Shown: positions 1 through 11,000, counted from the first letter of the stretch. The stretch is DNA of 64,000 bases from Odoribacter laneus YIT 12061 (GCF_000243215.1 NZ_JH594596.1:309560-373559); one strand, 5' to 3'. Notes: generated from the letters alone by a model not told the origin. A program made the numbers and translations.

Positions 1-1
1 T

Positions 2-508
2 GAAGGTACGGGCTTGAATAAAGGCGACTGGACAAATACGGTTGTACACGAAGGTGGTGGACATTGCTTTGGTAAATTAGGAGATGAGTATTATTCGAAT
101 GAAGGCTATTATCCGGGGTCTACTATTTCTGGTCACAGTTGGCCCGTGCCGATGAGCTTAAATTTGATTGCCAATAAAAATAATGTGCTTTGGGAACATT
201 TTATCAATTTGGAAGGCTATCCTAAAGTAGGACTCTATGAAGGGGGAAGCGGTTATCTTCACGGTATATGGCGTTCGGAACTGATCAGTTGTATGATCGA
301 TAACCGTTTTTATTTTAATGCTCCTTCCCGGGAATTAATTGTAAAACGAATTAAATCGCTGGCTGGAGAAACCTATTCATGGAATGAGTTTCTGGCTAAA
401 GATGTGAACGTTGACAATACCCCGGCAGTAACGGGTATACAAGCTGCTTCCATTCAGATTATGCCGCCTACAGCTCCTCCGATGCTGATCGATAACTCAT
501 TGAAATAG
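2..508 (+). CDS. Peptidase M64 family protein, C-terminal part
   Basis: The reading frame is open from the first complete codon of the window to a TAG stop, so this is the 3' part of a gene that begins upstream; about 168 residues are visible. Near the left edge is VVHEGGGHCFGKLGDEYY, which resembles the zinc-binding region of M64 metallopeptidases (the IgA-peptidase family, common in Bacteroidota as secreted or lipoprotein enzymes): a His-Glu pair, a second His, a Gly, and a downstream Asp-Glu-Tyr. The spacing is HExxxH rather than HExxH. The rest of the fragment has no transmembrane segment. The signal peptide and N-terminal domain cannot be judged because they lie outside the window. A strong hairpin follows the stop. 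The family call is good; the substrate is unknown. Confidence 0.8.
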   Translation, partial: EGTGLNKGDWTNTVVHEGGGHCFGKLGDEYYSNEGYYPGSTISGHSWPVPMSLNLIANKNNVLWEHFINLEGYPKVGLYEGGSGYLHGIWRSELISCMIDNRFYFNAPSRELIVKRIKSLAGETYSWNEFLAKDVNVDNTPAVTGIQAASIQIMPPTAPPMLIDNSLK

Positions 509-549
509 TCTGTAAACTAGATAGTTTAAATAATTCTTTCATTTGTAAA

Positions 550-587
550 CGAAATGCCTGATGTGCGGAAGCATATCAGGCATTTCG
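550..587 (+). terminator. Hairpin terminator after the M64 gene
   Basis: Seventeen-base arms (550-566 and 571-587, one G-T wobble) close on a GGAA tetraloop, followed by a T-rich run. It lies 42 bases past the stop of the peptidase gene and separates it from the glycogen operon. Confidence 0.8.
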
Positions 588-843
588 TATTTAATTATCC
601 AGAAGGTAAATAAAAATTAATAAAAAATTGTAAATAAGATTTTTTTTATTTATTTTCGAAAGGACCAATACTGTTTGTTCTTATTTTTTAAGAGCAATTT
701 TTGCAGGAAGATGTAAATAAGAAAACGGGACGAAATAGAGATAATTAAATAAAAAAAATGTAACAATTTCTATATATAAAACGTATGCGTATATTAATAC
801 ATAAAATCCTTATTCAAAACGAACAAGTGCTTTAAAAATGTGT
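588..843. other. AT-rich non-coding spacer
   Basis: Together with flanking sites this is a roughly 460-base gap. Apart from the terminator at its left and the candidate promoter at its right, only A/T-rich sequence is visible, with no convincing reading frame or RNA fold. Confidence 0.5.
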
Positions 844-851
844 TACTTTTG
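844..851 (+). promoter_or_regulatory. Candidate -7 box for glycogen operon
   Basis: TACTTTTG matches the Bacteroidota -7 consensus TAnnTTTG exactly. No clear TTTG lies 19-21 bases upstream. A start near 858 would give a leader of about 110 bases before the branching-enzyme ATG. Confidence 0.4.
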
Positions 852-968
852 TAGTTGAGTAGTGTTTTTCCAAAGTTTGGTATGGTTATTAAATTATTTT
901 AATAAGTGTAATGATTATGAAAAGCGCTCTGTAAGGGGTTATTCGCTAACCGATAAATAGAAGAGGAT

Positions 969-2963
969 ATGATGAAAAAGAATGGTAGTTTTGCAGATAA
1001 AGACCTTTTATTAGAACCTTTCAGGTATACGATCCGGAAGCGGTATGAGAATTTTGTATTGAGGGAAGTCGGATTTACGGAAGGGAAAAAGAGGTTGGCA
1101 GATGTTTTTAACTCCCATCTTTATTATGGACTTCATAAAACCGATAAGGCTTGGGTATTTCGGGAGTGGGCTCCGTTTGCTACGGCCCTGTATTTGATAG
1201 GGGACTTTTCCGATTGGCAGAAGAAGGAGGAATATCGGTTACACAAAATAGAAAATGGCAATTGGGAATTAGACTTGCCTTTGGACCGGTTGCGGCATGG
1301 AATGAAATATCGGTTGTGGGTAGAATGGAAGGGGGGAGAAGGAGAACGTTTGCCGAGCCATGTGAGAAGGGCTGTACAGGATGAGGATACGAAACAGTTT
1401 TCTGCAGAAGTATGGGAGCCGGCAAAAACTTATCTATGGGAACACGAGTTTCGGCACAGGGAAAAAAATCCTTTGATCTATGAAACTCATATTGGAATGA
1501 GTACGGAAAAGCTAGGGGTATCTACTTTTGAAGAGTTCCGGCAGCAGGTGTTACCGCGGATTGCGGATTTAGGATACAACACTATCCAGTTGATGGGGAT
1601 ACAGGAACATCCTTATTACGGTTCCTTTGGTTATCAGGTATCCAATTTTTTTGCTGTGAGTTCTCGTTTCGGGACGCCAGACGATTTAAAGAGATTAATT
1701 GACGATGCCCATGGGAGGGGAATAGCGGTTATCATGGATTTGGTCCATTCCCATGCTGTGAAGAATGAAATCGAAGGGTTGAGCCGATTTGACGGGACGT
1801 ACGATCTCTATTTTTATGGAGGGGAAAAGGGGGAACATAAACTGTGGAATTCCCGTTGTTTTGATTACGGGAAAAATGAGGTATTGAATTTTTTGTTATC
1901 CAATTGTAAATATTGGTTGGAGGAATATCGGTTTGACGGTTTCCGGTTTGACGGCATCACGAGCATGTTATATTGGGATCACGGCTTGGGGCGTGATTTC
2001 ACGGAGTATAAATTTTATTATGATGGAAATCAGGACGAGAATGCGATTATTTATCTGACCTTGGCCAATTGTTTGATCCATCAGGTCAATAAAAATGCCA
2101 TTACGATTGCCGAGGATATGAGTGGAATGCCGGGATTGGCTGCCCCGATTGACGAAGAGGGAATCGGTTTTGATTTCCGGATGAGTATGGGGGTACCGGA
2201 TTACTGGATAAAGTTGGTTTCAGATCAGCGGGATGAAGACTGGCATGTGGGGGATTTGTTTTATCAGATGACCAATAAGCGGGATGATGAGCATACCATC
2301 AGTTATGCTGAAAGTCACGATCAGGCTTTGGTGGGCGATAAAACATTGATTTTTAGAATGGTCGATAAGGAAATGTATACTTCCATGAGTGTCTTCGAAC
2401 AGAATATGGTGGTCGACCGGGGAATAGCTTTGCACAAGATGATCCGTTTATTGACGATTACTACTGCCGGAGATGGATATTTGAATTTTATGGGGAACGA
2501 ATGGGGGCACCCGGAATGGATCGATTTTCCCCGGGAAGGGAATAGTTGGAGTTATGAACATGCCAGGCGGCAGTGGCATTTGATGGAAGATCCTACTTTG
2601 CGTTACCATTTTCTAAATGATTTTGATAAGGCAATGTTAAAACTGGTGAAACGGGAAAAAATTTTCCGTTATCCTTCTATACCCATGGTAAGGGATAATG
2701 AACGTCAGGTCCTGATTTTTTCGAGGGGAGATTTGATACTGGCTTTTAATTTTAATCCTGTGTCTTCTTTTTCCGATTATAGTTTCATCGCTCCTCCGGG
2801 AAAATATAAAGAACTTTTAGATACCGACGGGCGTAAATTTGATGGATTTGGTCGTATAGATAAAAGAGTAGACCATTTTACAGAATATAAAGAAGGCGAA
2901 GGGAATATATTGAGTCTTTATTTGCCTTCCAGGGCAGCTTTGGTATTAAAATTGAATGATTGA
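969..2963 (+). CDS. glgB: 1,4-alpha-glucan branching enzyme (GH13)
   Basis: Cytoplasmic enzyme that cuts alpha-1,4 glucan chains and reattaches them as alpha-1,6 branches. The 664-residue protein begins with a CBM48-type domain (VFREWAPFATALYLIGDFSDW, about residues 60-85), followed by a GH13 barrel. FRFDGITSM carries the expected nucleophile Asp328, AEDMSG the acid/base Glu382, and ESHDQ (448-452) the conserved His-Asp pair; a late FMGNEWGHPEW motif is also typical. These signatures resemble the eukaryote-like branching enzymes more than the E. coli type. Two ATG codons are adjacent (969 and 972), preceded by AGAGG; the first is used. It heads a same-strand run with a 33-base gap to the debranching enzyme, so the genes are likely co-transcribed. 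Confidence 0.93.
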   Translation: MMKKNGSFADKDLLLEPFRYTIRKRYENFVLREVGFTEGKKRLADVFNSHLYYGLHKTDKAWVFREWAPFATALYLIGDFSDWQKKEEYRLHKIENGNWELDLPLDRLRHGMKYRLWVEWKGGEGERLPSHVRRAVQDEDTKQFSAEVWEPAKTYLWEHEFRHREKNPLIYETHIGMSTEKLGVSTFEEFRQQVLPRIADLGYNTIQLMGIQEHPYYGSFGYQVSNFFAVSSRFGTPDDLKRLIDDAHGRGIAVIMDLVHSHAVKNEIEGLSRFDGTYDLYFYGGEKGEHKLWNSRCFDYGKNEVLNFLLSNCKYWLEEYRFDGFRFDGITSMLYWDHGLGRDFTEYKFYYDGNQDENAIIYLTLANCLIHQVNKNAITIAEDMSGMPGLAAPIDEEGIGFDFRMSMGVPDYWIKLVSDQRDEDWHVGDLFYQMTNKRDDEHTISYAESHDQALVGDKTLIFRMVDKEMYTSMSVFEQNMVVDRGIALHKMIRLLTITTAGDGYLNFMGNEWGHPEWIDFPREGNSWSYEHARRQWHLMEDPTLRYHFLNDFDKAMLKLVKREKIFRYPSIPMVRDNERQVLIFSRGDLILAFNFNPVSSFSDYSFIAPPGKYKELLDTDGRKFDGFGRIDKRVDHFTEYKEGEGNILSLYLPSRAALVLKLND

Positions 2964-2996
2964 AAATATAAACGGTTATTATAGATATAAAAAATT

Positions 2997-4967
2997 ATGG
3001 CTTATTTAAAATTTAACAAAGATGAATTGGTGAATCTGGAGTATTCATTAAAACGCGAGGTTTTAGCAACCAATAGAGCGGGAGGATATATGTCATCCAC
3101 TATTATTTGTTGCAATACGCGTAAGTATCATGGGTTGTTAATTGTGCCGATAGAAGAATTCAATAATGAGAATCATGTGCTTCTGTCTGCTTTGGATGAA
3201 ACAATTGTCCAGCACGGGCAGGCATTTAATTTGGGAATTCACAAATATCCCGGAAATTATGAGCCCCGCGGTCATAAGTATATTGTTGATTTTGAATATG
3301 AGCCTGTTTATACACTGACCTACCGGGTAGGAGGTGTCGTTTTAAAAAAGGAAATTGTATTAGTACACAATGAGGACCAGGTATTGATCCGTTATACTTT
3401 GGTGGATGCCCATTCGGAGACCTTATTACGGCTGAAACCGTTTTTGGCTTACCGGAATGTAAATTGCCTTTGTAAAGCCAATATGGTAGCTAATACGAAG
3501 TATGAGGGGATTGAGAACGGGATTCGTTCGAAGTTGTATAACGGTTTTCCTTATTTGAATATGCAGCTGAACAAAGCCAACGATTTTGTTGCTGTGCCGG
3601 ACTGGTATCTGAATATTGAATATATGGAAGAGGAGAACCGGGGGTATGATTTCCGGGAAGATTTATTTGTCCCCGGATATTTTGAGGTGCCGATTAAGAA
3701 AGGGGAAAGCATTGTCTTTTCGGCTTCTACCGTACCGGCTGTTCCGGGTCGTTTAAAGGCTAAATTTCAGAAATTAGTGGATGCCCGTGGCCCCCGGGAT
3801 AGTTTTGTAAATTGCTTGAAATATTCAGCTTCCCAGTTTATTGTGAAGGACGGAAAAGATACGGAAATTATAGCAGGGTATCCTTGGTTCGGTGCTTGGG
3901 GACGGGATACTTTTATTGCATTGCCGGGGGTAACTTTGGCGGCAGCAGGGGATGTGAAGACTTGCAAGGACGTATTGGACACCATGTCCCGGCAAATGAA
4001 TAACGGACTTTTCCCCAATGTCGGAAAAGGGAAAAATGCTGCTTACAATTCGGTGGATGCTCCGATGTGGTATTTTAAGGCCTTACAGGAGTATGGGGAA
4101 GCTATCGGAGATACAACTGTGGTTTGGAAAAATTACGGAGCAAAAATGAAGGCTATTCTGACGGCTTACCGTACGGGGGTACATCCTCAGGTGCAGATGC
4201 ATGAAAATTATCTGATATGGGCGGATGAACCCGGGAAAGCTTTGAGCTGGATGGATGCTATTGTCAACGGACGCCCCGTTACGCCCAGAGGAGGATATCA
4301 GGTGGAAGTCAATGCACTTTGGTATAATGCGGTATGTTATACACTGAAGTTAGCCCGGGAGGCCGGTGACGCTAAATTTGTAAAGGAATGGGAAAAGATT
4401 CCTGAAAAAATAAAAGAGAACTTTATTCAGGTTTTTTGGTATAATGAAAAAGAGTACTTGGCCGATTATGTGGGGACGAAAGGACAGAATGTATTTGTAC
4501 GCCCGAATCAGATTATCGCCTGTTCGCTTGAATACAGTCCGTTGACGGATGAAATGAAAGGGAAGGTGCTGGATGTGGTGAGAAGAGAACTGTTGACTCC
4601 CCGGGGATTGCGTACATTATCGCCTAAGAACCCGAATTATAAAGGATTATACGGAGGGAATCAGGCGGTTCGGGATGAAGCTTATCACCAGGGGACGGTG
4701 TGGCCTTGGCTGACCGGTCCGTATATTGAGGCTAATTTCCGTTTATACGGAGCCGCTTTTGTGCCTACGGCAAAAGAACTGGTTGCTGGTTTTGAGGAAG
4801 ACATGACGTTGTATGGCGTATGTTCTATCTCAGAGGTTTACGATGGAAATCCTCCTTATGCCCCGAATGGATGTATTTCCCAAGCCTGGAGTGTAGGGGA
4901 AATCCTTCGTAGCTTGGCATGGATTGAGAAATTCGAGAAAGATGTTCCGAGGAAGAGGAGGGGATAA
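2997..4967 (+). CDS. Glycogen debranching enzyme (amylo-alpha-1,6-glucosidase)
   Basis: The 656-residue protein has the two-part layout of bacterial glycogen debranching enzymes. An N-terminal beta-rich region (about 1-260) contains SSTIICCNTRKYHGLL, and an (alpha/alpha)6 C-terminal region contains YPWFGAWGRDTFIALPG and YHQGTVWPWLTGPY. Family members hydrolyse the alpha-1,6 branch residue of limit dextrins in the cytoplasm. The Asp in GRDTF and acidic residues in the C-terminal half are the likely catalytic groups by family analogy. The gene sits between the branching enzyme and a GT4 transferase, 30 bases before the latter, which matches a glycogen turnover operon. No signal peptide is seen. 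Confidence 0.92.
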   Translation: MAYLKFNKDELVNLEYSLKREVLATNRAGGYMSSTIICCNTRKYHGLLIVPIEEFNNENHVLLSALDETIVQHGQAFNLGIHKYPGNYEPRGHKYIVDFEYEPVYTLTYRVGGVVLKKEIVLVHNEDQVLIRYTLVDAHSETLLRLKPFLAYRNVNCLCKANMVANTKYEGIENGIRSKLYNGFPYLNMQLNKANDFVAVPDWYLNIEYMEEENRGYDFREDLFVPGYFEVPIKKGESIVFSASTVPAVPGRLKAKFQKLVDARGPRDSFVNCLKYSASQFIVKDGKDTEIIAGYPWFGAWGRDTFIALPGVTLAAAGDVKTCKDVLDTMSRQMNNGLFPNVGKGKNAAYNSVDAPMWYFKALQEYGEAIGDTTVVWKNYGAKMKAILTAYRTGVHPQVQMHENYLIWADEPGKALSWMDAIVNGRPVTPRGGYQVEVNALWYNAVCYTLKLAREAGDAKFVKEWEKIPEKIKENFIQVFWYNEKEYLADYVGTKGQNVFVRPNQIIACSLEYSPLTDEMKGKVLDVVRRELLTPRGLRTLSPKNPNYKGLYGGNQAVRDEAYHQGTVWPWLTGPYIEANFRLYGAAFVPTAKELVAGFEEDMTLYGVCSISEVYDGNPPYAPNGCISQAWSVGEILRSLAWIEKFEKDVPRKRRG

Positions 4968-4997
4968 AATAGTTAATGATTTGAATTTGAATAATAT

Positions 4998-6287
4998 ATG
5001 AAGACGAGAGTGTTAATGTTCGGTTGGGAGTTTCCGCCTCATATTGCGGGAGGTTTGGGAACTGCCTGTTTAGGCCTGACGAAAGGGCTTGCTAAACAGG
5101 GTGTAGAAGTGTTGTTTGTTATGCCAAAAGCCAGTGGGGATGAAGATCAGAGTGCAGCGAAAATTATCAATGCAAGTGATGTCGAGGCTTTGTTCGATGT
5201 AGTCGATGTAGAAGAATATTGGAAAAATATCAATTTTATGGAAATCGGATCGAACCTGATTCCCTATATGGATCCGGAGCATTTTGAAAAAGAAGTGAAT
5301 GAACGGGTCAAAACGGGACAGCGGGAGGAACGGATCGGATTTAAAAATAAGTATACTTTTTCCGGAAAATACGGGGCAAATTTGATGGAAGAAGTCGCCC
5401 GTTATGCTATTGTAGCGGCCACCATAGCGCGTCAGCAAAAATTTGACGTGATTCATGCGCACGACTGGTTGACGTATGCTGCGGGTATTGCCGCGAAAAA
5501 GGTATCTGGCAAGCCCTTGGTTATTCATGTGCATGCTACGGAATTCGATAGAAGTGGCGAGAATGTGAATCAATTGGTATACGATCTGGAACGGCAGGGC
5601 ATGTTGGCTGCCGACCGGGTGATCACGGTGAGTAATCTGACGCGGAATATTGTTATCAACCGGTATGGAATAGATTCGGCAAAGGTGGTAACTGTGCATA
5701 ATGCAGTCGATTTTCAGTCCTATAAGGATATGGATGTAGAGAAAGGCGTAAAAGAAAAGGTAGTTACTTTTTTAGGACGTATTACTTATCAGAAAGGACC
5801 GGAGTATTTTATCGAGGCTGCCAATAAAGTATTGAAAGCTTATCCAAATGTCCGGTTTGTCATGGCGGGAAGTGGAGATTTGATGAACCGTTCTATCCGA
5901 AGGGTGGCTAAACTGAGGATAGCTACACATTTCCATTTCACTGGCTTTCTGAAGGGGCAGGATGTGCAAAAGATGTTTGCCCAGAGCGATGTGTACGTCA
6001 TGCCATCGGTATCTGAACCTTTCGGTATTTCTCCTTTGGAAGCGATGCGTTCCGGAGTGCCTACAATTATTTCCAAACAATCCGGGGTAGCAGAAGTTTT
6101 AAAACATGCTTTGAAAGTAGATTTTTGGGATGTAGATGCTTTGGCTGATGCGATTTACGGTTTGTTGAAATATCCGGCACTTTCGCGAATGGCAGGACGT
6201 TGCGGATTGGAAGAAGTGAATACGCTGAAATGGGAAAATGCTGCTTATCTGCTAAAACATATTTACGAAGAAGTAAAACAAAATTGA
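4998..6287 (+). CDS. GT4 glycosyltransferase, glycogen-synthase-like
   Basis: The 429-residue protein starts with RVLMFGWEFPPHIAGGLGTA, the glycine-rich nucleotide-sugar loop seen in starch/glycogen synthases and GT4 enzymes. Its C-terminal half has TFLGRITYQKGPEYF and the EPFGISPLEAMRSG motif containing the GT-B E-x7-E pair. The organisation is two Rossmann-like domains with no membrane segment. Its position between debranching enzyme and GH57 suggests it extends or primes alpha-glucan chains. A full GT3 glycogen synthase is encoded about 1.7 kb downstream, so this protein may be an initiator or may use a different acceptor. The family is certain; the exact donor and product are inference. 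Confidence 0.85.
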   Translation: MKTRVLMFGWEFPPHIAGGLGTACLGLTKGLAKQGVEVLFVMPKASGDEDQSAAKIINASDVEALFDVVDVEEYWKNINFMEIGSNLIPYMDPEHFEKEVNERVKTGQREERIGFKNKYTFSGKYGANLMEEVARYAIVAATIARQQKFDVIHAHDWLTYAAGIAAKKVSGKPLVIHVHATEFDRSGENVNQLVYDLERQGMLAADRVITVSNLTRNIVINRYGIDSAKVVTVHNAVDFQSYKDMDVEKGVKEKVVTFLGRITYQKGPEYFIEAANKVLKAYPNVRFVMAGSGDLMNRSIRRVAKLRIATHFHFTGFLKGQDVQKMFAQSDVYVMPSVSEPFGISPLEAMRSGVPTIISKQSGVAEVLKHALKVDFWDVDALADAIYGLLKYPALSRMAGRCGLEEVNTLKWENAAYLLKHIYEEVKQN

Positions 6288-6356
6288 ATGGGAGAATGGA
6301 CTTTTAGCAACGGAGGGAGGGCTTTAAATAGGAATAAAACAATAAATTAAAATAGT

Positions 6357-7793
6357 ATGGATAAAAAGACATTATGCTTGTATTTTCAAGTTCATCAGCC
6401 GGTGCGCTTAAGAAAATATCACTTTTTCGATATAGGTAAGAGTCATGACTATTATGATGACTTTGCCAATCGTACGATTACCCAAAAAGTGGCCCAGAGA
6501 TGTTATATACCAGCCAATAAGATGATGCTGGAACTGATAAAGAAATACGGGAAAAACTTTAAAGTCAGTTTTTCCATATCTGGCTTGGCTATCGAGCAGT
6601 TTGAAAAATATGCTCCGGAGGTAATCGATGGTTTTAAAGCCTTGGCTAAAACAGGTTGCGTAGAATTTTTGGCCGAAACTTACTCACATTCTTTGGCTAG
6701 TTTAGCGGATGAAAAAGAGTTCAATACTCAGGTAAAACAACACGCAGAACTGATGAAAAAGTTATTGGGTTATACTCCTGTATCTTTCCGGAACACAGAG
6801 CTCATTTATTCTGATAAAATCGGAGAGATGGTCGCTCGTATGGGGTATACTACGATGTTGACAGAGGGAGCGAAACACATATTAGGCTGGAAGAGTCCGA
6901 ATTATGTTTATACCAACTCTCTGAATCCGAAATTGAGATTATTGTTGAAAAATTTCCGGTTGAGCGATGATATTGCTTTTCGCTTTTCCGATCGGTCGTG
7001 GGGGGAATGGCCGCTTACGGCAGAAAAATATACCGGTTGGCTGACAGAGGCCGTGAAGAATGAGGACGTCATTAACCTGTTTATGGATTACGAAACTTTG
7101 GGAGAGCATCAGCCGGAAGATACCGGGATATTTGCTTTTATGAGAAGTTTACCAGAACAGGTACTGGCCACTTCTGCTTTTGAATTTCTTACTCCCCGCG
7201 AGGTTGTTGCCAAGCATCAGCCCGTAGCTCCCTTAAACGTACCTTTCCCTATTTCCTGGGCGGATGAAGAAAGAGATTTGACGGCTTGGCTGGGAAATGA
7301 ACTGCAAATGGAAGCTTTTGAGGAATTGTATAAGACTCGGGACAAAGTAAAAGCTTTGGATGATCCGGAAATTAATTACGATTATAAATGCTTGCAAGCC
7401 AGCGACCATTTTTATTATATGTGTACCAAGTTGTTTTCGGATGGAATTGTACATGAATATTTTACTCCTTACGATTCTCCTTACGAAGCCTTTATTAATT
7501 ATATGAATGTGCTGAGTGATTTTATTGCTCAGGTGGATGAAAAGACCGAGAATGCTGCAAAGGGGAAAAAGAAGCTGAAGGAAGAACCGAAAAAAGAGAA
7601 GAAAGAAATAAAGAAAGAAAGAGCCGGAAAGAAAGAGGTTGCTGCTGAGGTTCAGGCTGTGGAAGCTGAAAGAAAGGAACAAAAATTGGAAAAGGCTGCC
7701 CGGAAAGCGGAAAATGAGAAAATTGAGACGGAAGTTAAAAACGCCCGTATAGATAAATCCGCTAAAGGTACCCGGCGAACGACTAAAAAATAA
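6357..7793 (+). CDS. GH57 alpha-amylase / glucanotransferase family protein
   Basis: The 478-residue protein opens with YFQVHQPVR, conserved region 1 of GH57. FRNTELIYSD holds the expected nucleophile Glu (about residue 150), and FMDYETLGEHQ holds the expected acid/base Asp. Family members act on alpha-1,4 glucans as amylases, branching enzymes or 4-alpha-glucanotransferases; which activity applies cannot be read from sequence alone. The last roughly 75 residues (from about 403) are a Lys/Glu/Ala-rich low-complexity tail with runs such as KKEKKEIKKERAGKK, probably disordered. It is the last gene of the first glycogen transcription unit: a terminator hairpin follows 26 bases after the stop. 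No signal peptide is seen, so a cytoplasmic role is likely. Confidence 0.88.
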   Translation: MDKKTLCLYFQVHQPVRLRKYHFFDIGKSHDYYDDFANRTITQKVAQRCYIPANKMMLELIKKYGKNFKVSFSISGLAIEQFEKYAPEVIDGFKALAKTGCVEFLAETYSHSLASLADEKEFNTQVKQHAELMKKLLGYTPVSFRNTELIYSDKIGEMVARMGYTTMLTEGAKHILGWKSPNYVYTNSLNPKLRLLLKNFRLSDDIAFRFSDRSWGEWPLTAEKYTGWLTEAVKNEDVINLFMDYETLGEHQPEDTGIFAFMRSLPEQVLATSAFEFLTPREVVAKHQPVAPLNVPFPISWADEERDLTAWLGNELQMEAFEELYKTRDKVKALDDPEINYDYKCLQASDHFYYMCTKLFSDGIVHEYFTPYDSPYEAFINYMNVLSDFIAQVDEKTENAAKGKKKLKEEPKKEKKEIKKERAGKKEVAAEVQAVEAERKEQKLEKAARKAENEKIETEVKNARIDKSAKGTRRTTKK

Positions 7794-7819
7794 ATGATAT
7801 TAGCATAATGAATAGAAAG

Positions 7820-7868
7820 GAAGTTTACGGATCAGCTGAAAACAGTGAGATCTGTAAACTTCATGTTT
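7820..7868 (+). terminator. Terminator after the GH57 gene
   Basis: Arms 7820-7833 and 7849-7862 pair at 13 of 14 positions (GAAGTTTACGGATC against GATCTGTAAACTTC), followed by a T-run. It separates the four-gene unit from the GT3-GT35 gene. Confidence 0.7.
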
Positions 7869-7994
7869 TTATGGTGGAAAGCTGCGAATAAAGTCGTTTT
7901 TGTTTTATACGTTCTGGCTGCTGGAACGAATGAATTTATGGGGGACATTTGGGTTTTTTATGTATTTTAACTGTCTCTCCTATTGTTTTTTTCG

Positions 7995-8002
7995 TATCTT
8001 TG
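7995..8002 (+). promoter_or_regulatory. -7 box of the GT3-GT35 gene
   Basis: TATCTTTG is an exact TAnnTTTG match. A start near 8009 gives a leader of about 20 bases to ATG 8030. It lies inside the open frame that extends upstream of that ATG and therefore argues against any earlier start. Confidence 0.65.
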
Positions 8003-8029
8003 CGCGCACTTTTGTTTAAATATAAGATT

Positions 8030-11000
8030 ATGGATAACAATAAATTGAAGAATCCCGCCTATTTGTTTGAGGTCAGTTGGGAGGTTTGTAATAAAGTCGG
8101 AGGGATACATACGGTAATTTCTACGAAGGCTTTGAATATGGTGAAAGAATACAGTAACAGCCATATTCTGATCGGTCCGGATGTCTGGAGATATACGGAA
8201 CAGAATCCGGAATTTATTGATGATCCCCGGTTGTTTAAATCCTGGCGGGTAAAAGCGGCCCAGGAAGGCTTACGTATCAAAGTGGGAAGGTGGAATGTTG
8301 CAGGACAACCTGTTGTGATTTTGGTCGATTTTACCACTTTTATCACACAGAAAGATGCGATCTTTTCTTCTTTTTGGGAAAAATATAAGTTGGATTCTAT
8401 TAGCGGACAATGGGACTATATAGAACCGGCTCTTTTCGGATATGCGTCGGGAAAAGTTATTGAAAGCTTTGTGCGTTTCAATACGACGATGCGGCAACGC
8501 ATTATTGCTCAGTTTCATGAATGGATGACCGGTACCGGACTTTTATACCTGAAGTACGCGATGCCTCAGGTGGGTTGTGTGTTTACAACTCATGCTACGG
8601 TATTGGGACGTTGTGTAGCGGGGAATAATTTACCCTTATACAGCGAGATGAAAAATTATGTGCCGGAGGAATTAGCCCGTCGTTTTAATGTGGTTTCCAA
8701 ACAATCTTTGGAGAAGACGGCGGCCCGCAATGCCGATTGTTTCACAACGGTCAGCGAGATTACAGCCACTGAATGTTCCCATTTTCTGGATGTAGATGTG
8801 GATTTGGTGACTCCGAATGGTTTTGAAAATGTCTTTACGCCGAAAGATACGGAATTCGAAGAGAAGCGAAAAGCCGGGCGGGAGAAATTTATAAAAATTG
8901 CTCAGGCTCTGCTGAGACGTCCGGTCAGTGAGAATGCTTTGATTATCGGTATCAGTGGACGGTATGAATTTAAGAATAAAGGAATCGATGTATTTATAGA
9001 AGCTTTGGGGCGTTTAAACCGGAATAACGGTATGAACCGGGAAGTACTGGCTTTTGTGTTGGTTCCTGCCGGTCAGAACGGTCCTAACAAGGAATTATTG
9101 CATAATCTGGAATATCCTAACGATCCGGTGAATGGAAGTACTTACCTGACTCATTATTTATCCGATGAAATGCATGATCCGGTTATGAATAGTATCCGGG
9201 TACAAAAGCTCGATAACGGGGAAAACGATCCGGTGAAGGTGTTCTTCGTACCTAGTTATTTGAATGGAGACGACGGTGTGTTCGATATGCCTTATTACGA
9301 TCTGTTGATCGGAATGGATTTAACGATTTTCCCTTCTTATTACGAACCCTGGGGGTATACTCCTCTGGAAAGCCTGGCATTTAAAGTGCCCACTATTACT
9401 ACAACTTTGGCCGGTTTTGGGGTATGGGTAAAAGAACATTACAATATGGACCACCCGGGAATAGAGATTATTCGCCGGGAAGATGGAAATAGCGACGAGG
9501 TGATTGGGGCTATTGCTGACCGGATTAAAAGTTTTACTACACTGGATGAGCAGGAGATTCTTCAATATAAAGAGAATGCGAAAGACGTTTCCCGGATTGC
9601 ATTATGGGATAATCTGATTATTTATTATAAAAAGGCCTATGAGATCGCTTTAAATCAGGTGAATGAACGCTTGAAAGCGATGCCGGTTGCTTTAAATGAG
9701 CAGGTATCGTATATTGAAAAGCAACTTTCGGTGAATACACCTCATTGGATTAGTGTGATGATCCATCGCTCTATTCCGGAAAAGTTAATAGCGCTGGAAG
9801 AACTGGCCAAGAATTTATGGTGGTGTTGGAACGATGAAGCCCGGGAGTTGTTTAGAAGTATCGATATGGAACAGTGGCGGGCATGTGGACATAATCCGAT
9901 TGCTTTACTGGATAAAATTTCATTGAACCGTTATAAGGAATTGGAAAATGATCCGGAATTTGTCAGTCGCCTGGAAAGTGTGTACGCTCACTTCAGAGCC
10001 TATATGGACGGAAAGGAGCATATGAGTGGGGCAGGAGTTGCTTATTTCAGTATGGAATACGGGTTGCATACTTCCTTGAAAATCTACTCCGGTGGTCTGG
10101 GTATTTTAGCCGGAGATTATTTGAAGGAAGCCAGCGATAAAGGTACTAAAATTACGGCGGTGGGATTGTTGTATCGTTACGGTTATTTTACCCAGAAACT
10201 TTCTGCTATGGGAGATCAGGAAGCGGAATATGAAGCTCAGGATTTTATGAAAATTGCGGTTACTCCTGTGCGGGATCGGGAAGGGAATTGGCTGACAGTG
10301 AGTCTGGTCTTCCCGGGACGTAATGTATATGCAAGGATCTGGAGAGTGGATGTGGGACGTATTGAATTATATTTGTTGGATACGGATTTTGAAGATAATC
10401 TTCAGGAAGATCGCTCTATTACCCACCATTTGTATGGAGGGGATTGGGAAAATCGTTTGAAACAGGAATTGTTATTGGGATGTGGAGGTATACAGGCTTT
10501 GCGGAAATTGGGGATTGATGCAGCGACTTATCATTGTAATGAAGGTCACGCTGCCTTTACCGGATTGGAACGCTTGAAAGAATATATCACGGAACAAGGT
10601 TTATCGTTTGCTGAAGCGATGGAGGTGGTGAGAGCTTCTTCTCTCTTTACGACCCATACCCCCGTCCCCGCGGGACACGATTTCTTCTCCGAAAATATGT
10701 TACGTACTTATATTTCCCATTTCGCCGATCGGTTAAAGATTAGTTGGGAACAACTATTGGGGTTGGGAAAAATCAATATGGCCGATCCCAATGAAAAATT
10801 CTCTATGAGTTTTCTGGCGGCCAATTTATCTCAGGAAGTAAATGGAGTGAGTTGGTTGCACGGAGAAGTGAGCCGGGAGATTTTTAAAGGATTATGGCCG
10901 GGGTATTTACCGGAAGAGTTACATATCAGTTATGTGACGAACGGAGTTCATTATCCGACCTGGACAGCTCCGGAATGGAAGAAAATAGAAGCATCTATTT

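Noticed and set aside
7949-8029. 27-codon upstream extension of the GT3-GT35 gene
   Set aside because: It starts with TTG and spans the -7 box at 7995-8002.
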